This document shows, in pieces, positions 1 to 5,292 of a stretch of DNA of 5,292 bases (its first letter is position 1; each line of letters opens with the position of its first letter). The notes under the pieces are model-generated. The model saw nothing but the letters and a program-made list of their open reading frames with translations, had not been told where the DNA came from and did no database searches. Origin of the DNA: Planctomycetaceae bacterium (lineage in GTDB: Bacteria; Planctomycetota; Planctomycetia; Planctomycetales; Planctomycetaceae); NCBI GenBank assembly GCA_016765335.1, contig JAESQE010000402.1, positions 1 to 5,292 on the forward strand. Direction: 5' to 3'. The position numbers were made by a program, and so were the translations under genes.

Positions 1-127
1 ACCGAAGTGAGACGAGGCGAAAAACCATGCCCTCCGATTGCGACGGCGGAGTCGCTGCGAGAAGAGCGATGATCCGGTAGTGCAAGCACTCACCGTACTA
101 AAGATCACGGCCCTCGCTAAGTTTTAG
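1..127 (+). rRNA. 23S ribosomal RNA, 3' end (partial)
   Basis: This is probably the last ~127 nt of a large-subunit rRNA whose body lies left of the window. Seen in the sequence: blocks that line up in order with the E. coli 23S 3' end. These are an ACCGAAGTGAGACGAGG-like segment (helix 97/98 entry), a GAGAAGAGCGATGATCCGG segment matching the GACGACGTTGATAGGCCGG region, a short hairpin AGTG-CAAG-CACT (78-89), then ACCGTACTAAAGATC, matching ACCGGTACTAATGAACC. The final CCCTCGCTAAGTTTT (112-126) fits the 3' strand of the helix that closes 23S rRNA with its 5' end. No long ORF crosses it. The hairpin before ACCGTACTAA is shorter than in E. coli. The exact 3' end is uncertain by about 10 nt. The alignment is from memory, so another structured RNA remains possible. 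Confidence 0.65.
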
Positions 128-280
128 GAACCCCCGACGGAATGTTGGAGAAACATGGTATTTTCTTGATTCATTCTCTAACTATATCTATCGACTGCAA
201 GCAGTCAACAGACTGAGGAAAATCCCACAATTCACATTATTTTGCAAGACCAATATTTATCAATCAGAAAAGTCAAAAGA
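128..280. other. AT-rich spacer after 23S rRNA, no 5S or tRNA seen
   Basis: This stretch separates the putative 23S end from the terminator. I looked for a 5S rRNA (conserved CCGAAC core) and for a tRNA T-arm (GTTCGA-type) and found neither. Two small hairpins are visible: ATGTT (142-146) with AACAT (152-156), and GACTG (193-197) with CAGTC (202-206) closed by a CAAG loop. They could be trailer-processing structures, but nothing proves a function. No ORF of note is present. Confidence 0.5.
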
Positions 281-315
281 AAAGCGACACCTCTTAAATG
301 AGGCGTCGCTTTTTT
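281..315. terminator. Intrinsic terminator, probably bidirectional
   Basis: Bases 281-293 pair with 300-312 around a 6-nt TTAAAT loop. That gives twelve base pairs with one A-C mismatch (289/304), a GC-rich middle, and a T6 run at 310-315 on the plus strand. On the minus strand the A-rich left flank (about 271-283) reads as a T-rich tract, so the same hairpin can stop transcription arriving from the right. It lies between the rRNA 3' end (plus) and the stop codon of the cyclophilin gene (minus), which suits a shared terminator for two converging units. Confidence 0.85.
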
Positions 316-349
316 ATTTCACGCATAATGAATCAATCCAATCAATTCA

Positions 350-955
350 TTATTTATTTTTGAGAACAGTTGCTTTTTTAATGTAATCCAAATTTGGGAA
401 AGAATCTTTCAGATATCTATTCCCCAGATCTTGGATATAGGTTTGATTTGGGCTTTCACCATACTCTGCATTGAGAGCTGCAACGACATCCATACCTTGA
501 GTGATTTTTGCAAATGGTGAAAATCCCTGGCGATCCAGAAATGCATTGTCACCAAAATTAATGAACAACTGAGTGGTGCGAGTGTTCGGACCAGATGTGG
601 CGTAAGTGAGTGTTCCCTTCGCATTGGTTTGAGTCACAGGATCGTCTTTAATGACATTTTTCTTCCATTTCCTTTGCACTTTAGGATCGCCATTGATACC
701 GAACTGAACAATGAAACCAGGCACGACTCGGAAAAATCGGCAATCATTGAAAAAACCTTCCGTAACGGCTTTATGAAAATGATCGACCCCAATTGGAGAC
801 CACTCGCGGATGCACTCAATTACGATATCTCCTTTGGTTGTTTCAAATTTCACTTGAAACTTTTCGGGAGCTTTGGGGTCTGCTGCAACAGCAGACGAAA
901 CGTTCAACAGGCACACCAGTGCTGCCAACATGCAAGCGGAAAAAGTTGTCTTCAT
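350..955 (-). CDS. Exported cyclophilin-type peptidyl-prolyl cis-trans isomerase
   Basis: This 201-residue protein should catalyse cis-trans isomerisation of X-Pro bonds and help fold proteins outside the cytoplasmic membrane. An N-terminal signal peptide is clear: K2, a hydrophobic core at about residues 7-19, and a likely signal peptidase I cut after A22-V23-A24. The cyclophilin domain spans about 34-165. It carries FFRVVPGFIVQFG (74-86) with the catalytic-type arginine R76 and Q84, then TRTTQLFIN (125-133) and LDRQGFSPFAKI (140-151). The loop between Q84 and T125 is short, as in bacterial single-domain enzymes. A tail of about 35 residues after the domain (NQTYIQ...YIKKATVLKNK) resembles planctomycete homologues. 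A good ribosome site, AAGGAG (966-971, complement), lies 10 nt before the ATG and supports this start. The gene is followed by the hairpin at 281-315. Client proteins cannot be inferred from this window. Confidence 0.93.
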   Translation of the reverse strand: MKTTFSACMLAALVCLLNVSSAVAADPKAPEKFQVKFETTKGDIVIECIREWSPIGVDHFHKAVTEGFFNDCRFFRVVPGFIVQFGINGDPKVQRKWKKNVIKDDPVTQTNAKGTLTYATSGPNTRTTQLFINFGDNAFLDRQGFSPFAKITQGMDVVAALNAEYGESPNQTYIQDLGNRYLKDSFPNLDYIKKATVLKNK

Positions 956-965
956 TCTGAATGAT

Positions 966-971
966 CTCCTT
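966..971 (-). promoter_or_regulatory. Shine-Dalgarno site of the cyclophilin gene
   Basis: The complement reads AAGGAG, 10 nt before the ATG at 955. It is the only strong ribosome-binding site among the four coding genes here and fixes the cyclophilin start. No convincing -35/-10 pair was found in the rest of the 956-1173 gap. A TTGTCT/TAATGT pair at about 19-nt spacing is present, but too poor to call. Confidence 0.7.
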
Positions 972-1173
972 AATTGATCTCTGGTTAATTTCTTTGATTG
1001 CTTAATAAGCGTTGTACATTATTGACTACATCAAATCCGTAGACAAGAGCAATTTATTTATCACGTATCATCCACAAGCGACCAGCATAACATTCCCTAT
1101 TGAATTACGTCAGTAGTAACAGGCAGTTTCTACCAGGAGTTCCGAAAATCTAAATAAGCCCAGCGTCTACTGC

Positions 1174-2337
1174 CTACGAAGTATGGCTATTCATTTCCGG
1201 TGTCTTGTGAACTCGGGCGGTTTGCTGGTGAAGCGGTTCGCTTTGTCGTTTTTGTGAAACGCGAGGACCAGTGATAGAATGATATTTTAACAGCATCGAT
1301 CCACGAATATTCCTCATGGGTGCACAAGAATATCGATAACTGTTGAGCAGTTTGGTGGCCCATAACTTGCGAGCAGTTTGAGCCAGGGAGCATTTTTCAC
1401 AGACTTCAAATGACTCATCCCCCAGCACATGCCCTTGTTCGAGCAGTCGCCCCAGAAGAACCGATTCGATTGCAGCAGGTTGCGATTTTGCAGTGACGCT
1501 CTTTACGATTTCAACTCCGTGATCATGCACGAAGCCAAGCGTTGCTGCGACCGGCTGGCCATCAAGCGAAAGAACAGCCATGTCGAGTTGACCTTCATCA
1601 TCCGCTGCTTCTGCCATGCATTTGATTAGCGGGAATTCCTGCAAGGCTTGCGTGTTGTTTGTGCTGGTTTGGCTTTTTACGATTTCCTTCCAGGATTGCA
1701 GTTGTTGTGAGAGTTCGCTGCTCGTTTCCTGATCGGATCGATAATGATGCAAGACTACTTTTCCTGACGCTGTCAGTTCGGCTTCATTTTCCAGAATGCG
1801 ATTGATTTCGGATTCATTCTTTGTGTTCAGGAACTCATCCCAGCTGTCTTTCATTTGGATGTACGGGATTTGTTCCCAGGTTCTTTCCAGTGCCTTCCAG
1901 CCGATATTACGAGCCGCGGTCACAGTGCGACCCAAATCGAGCCGATCTCGATCGGTGTAAGAAAGATCAAGTAAATCCCAGCCATCGAGTGATGTGGAAA
2001 GATGTCTCATGCAAGAGGTTAATGTCGCAGCAGAATTCGGTCCAATCGGTCCGTACCAGCTTCCCCATCCATCGAGTGGGTAATTCAACGTGTTCAAGGA
2101 GCCTAATCGAGATCCTGTTTTTTTCGTCACCAAAGGCAATATGCCAATCACTCGACTAGCCAATGTTGAAACGAGGACTTTCAAGGATCGGTCATCGCCT
2201 GAATATTCCCAGTAAGCTTCGAGCCAGGCAAAAGAAAGCTGAAAACGCTTGGAGCGACTGCGAGAGGAGAGTTCGTTCCAGGCAAGCTTGAACGAGCGAA
2301 GTTCTTTAATCGTATTTATTTCTAACACTTGAAACAT
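1174..2337 (-). CDS. CelD/BcsL-like GNAT-fold acyltransferase
   Basis: This 387-residue soluble protein resembles the CelD/BcsL group of GNAT-fold proteins, often annotated as acetyltransferases involved in cellulose biosynthesis. Seen in the sequence: an N-terminal part with FQLSFAWLEAYWEYSG (32-47), then a strand pair leading to VIGILPLV (63-70), the usual 'puts its substrate through a self-made catalogue of strands' pattern of the family (W/F-rich helix followed by GILPL). A second half-domain has MAVLSLDGQPVAATLGF (253-269), followed by a helix SVLLGRLLEQ (292-301) and ARKLWATK (322-329). The family's usual basic SKN-RR-like helix appears as KNESEINRILENEAELTASG (173-192), which is more acidic. 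A polar tail (about 353-387) has no visible domain. No signal peptide or membrane segment is seen. The ATG at 2337 has a weak GAGG (2343-2346, complement) 5 nt upstream. The actual acyl donor and acceptor are unknown, and no polysaccharide synthesis gene is next to it. Confidence 0.75.
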   Translation of the reverse strand: MFQVLEINTIKELRSFKLAWNELSSRSRSKRFQLSFAWLEAYWEYSGDDRSLKVLVSTLASRVIGILPLVTKKTGSRLGSLNTLNYPLDGWGSWYGPIGPNSAATLTSCMRHLSTSLDGWDLLDLSYTDRDRLDLGRTVTAARNIGWKALERTWEQIPYIQMKDSWDEFLNTKNESEINRILENEAELTASGKVVLHHYRSDQETSSELSQQLQSWKEIVKSQTSTNNTQALQEFPLIKCMAEAADDEGQLDMAVLSLDGQPVAATLGFVHDHGVEIVKSVTAKSQPAAIESVLLGRLLEQGHVLGDESFEVCEKCSLAQTARKLWATKLLNSYRYSCAPMRNIRGSMLLKYHSITGPRVSQKRQSEPLHQQTARVHKTPEMNSHTS

Positions 2338-2646
2338 GGCAACCTCAACAATCTATTTAACTGCAATTCAAAAGTTTCCCCTCAGTCATCGTGCCAGTTA
2401 AATATGCAGAAATCATGCCGATGTTAAGAAATCTTGACAGAGTTCGCTCTTTTTTTTCTCCAAAGCCCTAATACTTTACCCATTCACCAGTTACGATGCC
2501 TTTAGCAATGAGAAAACATTGTTCTGGTAGCAAACACGATGCTTCTAAGTGTTGTAAAAAAGCATCATTGAACAGAATTTGTTGCGTTTGTGAATCGCGT
2601 TTGATTGCAATTATCTATTTTCTTACTCTCGTAAATCGTTTTATCT
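2338..2646. promoter_or_regulatory. Divergent intergenic region between the GNAT gene and fhcC
   Basis: This 309-base spacer must hold the start signals of both flanking genes, which point away from each other. On the minus strand, TTCTTA (2425-2430, complement) and CATATT (2401-2406, complement) are 18 nt apart, a weak sigma70-like pair for the GNAT gene. On the plus strand, a perfect -35 hexamer TTGACA (2434-2439) is present, but the best -10-like TAATAC (2469-2474) is 29 nt away, too far for a standard promoter. Nearer fhcC, TTGATT (2601-2606) and TACTCT (2624-2629) are 17 nt apart but poorly matched. A 70-codon frame (2496-2708) has no ribosome site and overlaps fhcC, so it is not called. 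The possible pseudoknot at 2533-2566 is listed separately. Confidence 0.45.
2533..2566 (+). other. Possible H-type pseudoknot in the fhcC leader
   Basis: Two inverted repeats cross each other. AACAC (2533-2537) can pair with GTGTT (2549-2553), and GATGCTT (2538-2544) can pair with AAGCATC (2560-2566). The order stem1-stem2-stem1'-stem2' is that of an H-type pseudoknot, with a 6-nt A-rich last loop (2554-2559). The first loop is 0 nt, so at least one pair would have to open. It lies 80 nt before the fhcC ATG. Five- and seven-base repeats can occur by chance in AT-rich DNA, and no known riboswitch class is recognised. Confidence 0.2.
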
Positions 2647-3552
2647 ATGTCATTTATTTACAAAATAAAGCCTTTTGGATCACCTCAGTTTGGCTTGGGA
2701 TTAAGTGATTCATTCCATGATGTCTTGCATAACGGATCTTTAGAAGAACTGCTGCAAACAAAAATCAGGCATGGGAATCAAACGGTCCCATTTAGTGACT
2801 TCTTTGAGGTCGGTAAAGTTTCTTTGAAGCAAGCGACATCTGACAATCAGAATACAGAGGAAGATCATTCTGATCGGCCAATCCTTTGGGAAGGTGACTT
2901 TTCCAGAGTGCACGGAATTGGTCGAGGATGGAAGCAGGGAAAAATGCAAGTCACCGGTTCGGTTGGCGATTGTCTGGGGGAAGGGATGACAGGCGGAAAA
3001 ATTGTCGTTACTGAAAATGCAGCTGATGCGGTTGGAAATTCGATGTCGGGTGGTCAGATTATTATTCAGGGGAATGTCGGGAATTGGGCGGGGAGTTCTT
3101 CTTCCGGTGAATTACGTGGAATGACCGGAGGCGAAATCTTGGTTGCAGGTAGCGCAGCGAATTACGTGGGAGCACGCATGCGGCGCGGCACTATCGTTGT
3201 ACAAAGAAATGTCGGTGATTACGTCGGCAAAGAAATGCTGGCTGGATCTATTCTGCTATTCGGCAATCACCAGGGATTGCTGGGGGTTGGAATGAAACGT
3301 GGTTCAATCATTCTGTTTAAGAAAAACAAGACAGAGAAACCGGAAGATGTAAACCGAACCTTTGGTCTTCATTTTGATCCTGCGGTCACGTATCAGCCGG
3401 TTTTCCTACGAGCATTGTTAAAGCACCTGGAACAGGTTGTTCCGTTTCCGATTGATCCCGCTTTATATGATGCCTGGTATCGAAGATATTCTGGAGATAT
3501 GAGCGAGGGTGGACGAGGCGAAATTTTAGTTCGATCAGAAGCGGTTGCTTAG
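2647..3552 (+). CDS. fhcC: Formyltransferase/hydrolase complex subunit C (FwdC/FmdC family)
   Basis: This 301-residue protein is related to subunit C of formylmethanofuran dehydrogenase. In bacteria its homologue FhcC is part of the Fhc complex, which passes the formyl group from formyl-H4MPT to formate in the H4MPT-linked C1 pathway. Residues 31-54 (SLEELL...[14 protein letters not shown]) match the family's N-terminal segment. From about 90 to 224 there are seven ~19-residue turns of a right-handed beta-helix with the G-x-x-M-x-x-G pattern: GEGMTGG (111-117), GNSMSGG (130-136), GMTGG (158-162), GARMRRG (175-181), GKEMLAG (194-200) and GVGMKRG (213-219), plus a first turn at GWKQG (94-98) lacking Met. 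The C-terminus [17 protein letters not shown] is also family-like. An in-frame TAA at 2632-2634 makes ATG 2647 the only reasonable ATG start; no Shine-Dalgarno is seen. The glutamate synthase GXGXG domain shares the fold, but the N- and C-terminal segments favour FhcC. fhcA, fhcB and fhcD are not in view. Confidence 0.88.
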   Translation: MSFIYKIKPFGSPQFGLGLSDSFHDVLHNGSLEELLQTKIRHGNQTVPFSDFFEVGKVSLKQATSDNQNTEEDHSDRPILWEGDFSRVHGIGRGWKQGKMQVTGSVGDCLGEGMTGGKIVVTENAADAVGNSMSGGQIIIQGNVGNWAGSSSSGELRGMTGGEILVAGSAANYVGARMRRGTIVVQRNVGDYVGKEMLAGSILLFGNHQGLLGVGMKRGSIILFKKNKTEKPEDVNRTFGLHFDPAVTYQPVFLRALLKHLEQVVPFPIDPALYDAWYRRYSGDMSEGGRGEILVRSEAVA

Positions 3553-3577
3553 TCCCCGTGGATTGATCTGTCGTAAA

Positions 3578-3607
3578 TTCAACAATGAAGTCTGCTTCGT
3601 TTACTAT
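3578..3607 (+). promoter_or_regulatory. Weak candidate promoter before the OleC-like gene
   Basis: TTCAAC (3578-3583) and TACTAT (3602-3607) are 18 nt apart and lie in the 71-nt gap after fhcC. The -10 matches the consensus in four of six positions, the -35 in three. Transcription would begin about 10 nt before the ATG at 3624, giving an almost leaderless mRNA, which fits the missing Shine-Dalgarno. The surrounding TATATATAAAT tract is AT-rich enough to produce such matches by chance. No terminator is visible after fhcC, so read-through from fhcC is an equally good explanation. Confidence 0.25.
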
Positions 3608-3623
3608 ATATAAATGATAGAAC

Positions 3624-5292
3624 ATGATCCAAGAAAAATTATTAAATATCGCAGATCGCCTGGATGACTCTGCTCAAAGTTGGCCGAGTTCCCCAGCGAT
3701 TGTTTTTCCGGAATCTCGTGACCGAAATGGACGAGTCGCTTACACGCATTTGACGTTTGCTCAGTTGAAACAAGAGACAGATCGTCTGGCAAGCGGCTTG
3801 AAGCAAATGGGGGTTGGGCCGGGGCATCGACTGGTGTTGATGGTTCGTCCCGGGATCGAATTTATTGCATTAACGTTTGCGATCTTCAAAACCGGAGCGG
3901 TCGTCGTGCTGATTGACCCGGGCATGGGACGCAAGCGAATTTTTAAATGTCTGGATGAAATTGATCCCGATGGATTTGTTGCGATCCCGGTTGTGCATGC
4001 GATTCGCAAAATTCGAATCGGGAAATACAAAAACTCTCGGTTTAATGTTTCTGTTGGAAATCGTTTTTCTCCCGGTGGGATTTCTTATGCCGATCTGTTG
4101 GCATTGGGAAAGAAACCTTTTGAATCTGTGGGAACCAAATCAACCGATCAAGCTGCGATCATCTTTACCAGTGGAAGTACCGGCGCTCCCAAAGGAGTTG
4201 TTTACGAACACGGTATGTTCAATGCACAGGTTGACTTCCTGCAACAGCAATACGATATTCAACCAGGTGAAAAAGATTTGCCTGGGTTTCCGTTGTTCGC
4301 CTTGTTCAACCTTGCGATGGGTGTCACGACAATCATACCCGACATGGACCCCACGCGACCAGCTGATGTGAACCCACTTCGAATCATTGAAGCGATTGAA
4401 AACCAGGGGATTACTCAAGCGTTTGGTTCGCCTGCGTTGTGGAATCGTGTCGGGAAATACTGTAGCGAAAATAGAAAATCGCTTCCGTATCTGAAACGCA
4501 TTCTTTCAGCCGGTGCACCGGTTCCGGTTCATGTGCTCAAAAGCATGAAGCAAACCTGCCCGGATTCCTCAACTGAAATGTTTACTCCTTACGGTGCAAC
4601 CGAAGCTCTTCCGGTTTGCTCGATTTCTGCTTCACAGGTATTACAGGAAACAGCTGCATTAACCGCGATTGGTAAAGGAACTTGCGTTGGACATCCTTTT
4701 GACCAGGTTGATGTGCGAATCATCAAATCTGTCGAAAGGCCAATTGCTTCGATGTCTGAAGCTGTTCGAGCAGAGGCAGGCGAAATCGGCGAGATTGTTG
4801 TGCGAAGCCCCAGCGTTACCAGGGAATATTTCAGACGCCCTGAAGCAACGCAAGCTGCCAAGATTCCTGATGGCGACACATTCTGGCATCGCATGGGAGA
4901 TACCGGTTATTTTGACACCGCAGGCAAAGTTTGGTTCTGTGGAAGAAAAGCTCATATCGTGCATCGTTCGTCAGGGCCAATGTATCCGGTCTGCTGCGAA
5001 GCGATTTTTAATCAACACGCAAATGTCTACCGCAGTGCATTGGTTGGTGTTGGCGAGAAAGGCACACATCAACCGGTGCTGATCGCCGAACCCGAAGCGA
5101 ATCATTTTCCTGAAAGCAAAGATCAGAAAGAACGGTTCAAGCAGGAATTGCTTGCTTTGGGAAAGGCAAATCGTTTGACTGATTCCATCCAAACGATTCT
5201 GTTTCACCGCTCTCTGCCTGTAGATCGCAGACACAATGTAAAAATTCATCGAGAAGACCTGGCCATCTGGGCAACAACGGAAGTGAAGAAGT
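3624..5292 (+). CDS. oleC: OleC-type beta-lactone synthetase (AMP-forming), 3' end cut by the window
   Basis: An open frame of 556 codons runs off the right edge without a stop. It is an ANL-superfamily adenylating enzyme: P-loop [11 protein letters not shown] (181-191), PYGATE (322-327), MGDTGYFD (424-431) with GRK (440-442), and a C-terminal catalytic-type lysine K540 in RHNVKIHRE. The stretch [12 protein letters not shown] (222-233), the IPDMDPTRP segment (238-246) and the [19 protein letters not shown] end are features I associate with OleC rather than ordinary fatty acyl-CoA ligases. OleC uses ATP to turn a beta-hydroxy acid (made by OleA and OleD from two acyl-CoAs) into a beta-lactone, which OleB decarboxylates to a long-chain olefin. 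Length and end motif imply that only a few residues are missing. The start at 3624 has no Shine-Dalgarno; another ATG at 3614 is out of frame. No signal peptide or membrane segment is evident. A general acyl-CoA ligase is the main alternative. Whether oleA, oleB or oleD follow cannot be seen. Confidence 0.8.
   Translation, partial: MIQEKLLNIADRLDDSAQSWPSSPAIVFPESRDRNGRVAYTHLTFAQLKQETDRLASGLKQMGVGPGHRLVLMVRPGIEFIALTFAIFKTGAVVVLIDPGMGRKRIFKCLDEIDPDGFVAIPVVHAIRKIRIGKYKNSRFNVSVGNRFSPGGISYADLLALGKKPFESVGTKSTDQAAIIFTSGSTGAPKGVVYEHGMFNAQVDFLQQQYDIQPGEKDLPGFPLFALFNLAMGVTTIIPDMDPTRPADVNPLRIIEAIENQGITQAFGSPALWNRVGKYCSENRKSLPYLKRILSAGAPVPVHVLKSMKQTCPDSSTEMFTPYGATEALPVCSISASQVLQETAALTAIGKGTCVGHPFDQVDVRIIKSVERPIASMSEAVRAEAGEIGEIVVRSPSVTREYFRRPEATQAAKIPDGDTFWHRMGDTGYFDTAGKVWFCGRKAHIVHRSSGPMYPVCCEAIFNQHANVYRSALVGVGEKGTHQPVLIAEPEANHFPESKDQKERFKQELLALGKANRLTDSIQTILFHRSLPVDRRHNVKIHREDLAIWATTEVKK

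Noticed and set aside
629..964. A 111-codon plus-strand frame antisense to the cyclophilin gene.
   Set aside because: It lies opposite a gene with clear signal peptide and catalytic motifs, and its translation looks like none of the known families. It is a shadow frame.
1121..1175. Inverted repeat AGGCAGT (1121-1127) / ACTGCCT (1169-1175) as a terminator of the GNAT gene.
   Set aside because: The loop is 41 nt, the stem is only 7 bp, it overlaps the stop codon, and no T-run follows on the minus strand.
2434..2474. Perfect TTGACA followed by TAATAC as a promoter.
   Set aside because: The spacing is 29 nt, far outside the usual 16-18. The -35 match alone is not enough to call a promoter.
2496..2708. 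A 70-codon plus-strand frame rich in cysteine with a hydrophobic C-terminal half.
   Set aside because: It has no Shine-Dalgarno, overlaps the well-supported fhcC start by 62 bases in another frame, and shows no recognisable family. The cysteine pattern is irregular.
2647..3552. Glutamate synthase C-terminal GXGXG domain protein instead of FhcC.
   Set aside because: The repeated glycine-rich turns are shared, but the SLEELL...HGN...FF segment at the start and the RRYSGD...GRGEIL end match the FwdC/FhcC family, and no glutamate synthase partner genes are nearby.
3913..4371. A 152-codon plus-strand frame in another phase of the OleC-like gene.
   Set aside because: The overlapping frame from 3624 has all adenylation motifs and stays open to the window edge. 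This one has no domain signal. The frames at 4669-5082 and the antisense frames across 4140-5249 are rejected for the same reason.

Overview
The window most likely comes from a planctomycete (phylum Planctomycetota) of moderate GC content. Three things suggest this. A formylmethanofuran dehydrogenase subunit C-type gene (fhcC) of the H4MPT-linked C1 pathway is outside Archaea mostly found in methylotrophic proteobacteria and planctomycetes. An OleC-type beta-lactone synthetase is a family known in planctomycetes. The exported cyclophilin has a C-terminal tail that I associate with planctomycete homologues. Weak or absent Shine-Dalgarno sites on the plus-strand genes and wide gaps also fit. Genus cannot be fixed from this window.

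Layout, left to right: the first ~130 bases look like the 3' end of a 23S rRNA gene on the plus strand (E. coli helix 97 to the closing helix). An AT-rich spacer without a 5S gene follows, then a strong hairpin/U-run terminator at 281-315. That terminator lies between the rRNA end and the 3' end of a convergent minus-strand gene, the secreted cyclophilin-type peptidyl-prolyl isomerase (350-955). Upstream of it, also on the minus strand, is a CelD/BcsL-like GNAT acyltransferase-fold protein (1174-2337). A 309-base divergent spacer holds weak promoter-like elements and a possible H-type pseudoknot. To its right two plus-strand genes run to the window edge: fhcC (2647-3552) and, 71 bases on, an AMP-forming ligase of the OleC family (3624 to beyond 5292). 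The latter is cut only a few residues before its expected end.

Functionally this looks like chromosomal core plus lineage-specific metabolism, not a mobile or defence island. I see no transposase, integrase, CRISPR array, tRNA or phage gene. The most notable points are fhcC without its partner subunits beside a hydrocarbon/beta-lactone gene, the 23S end without an adjacent 5S gene, the altered basic-helix region of the CelD-like protein, and the possible pseudoknot upstream of fhcC. No clearly new system is visible; the only pathway that could extend beyond the window is the Ole cluster to the right.
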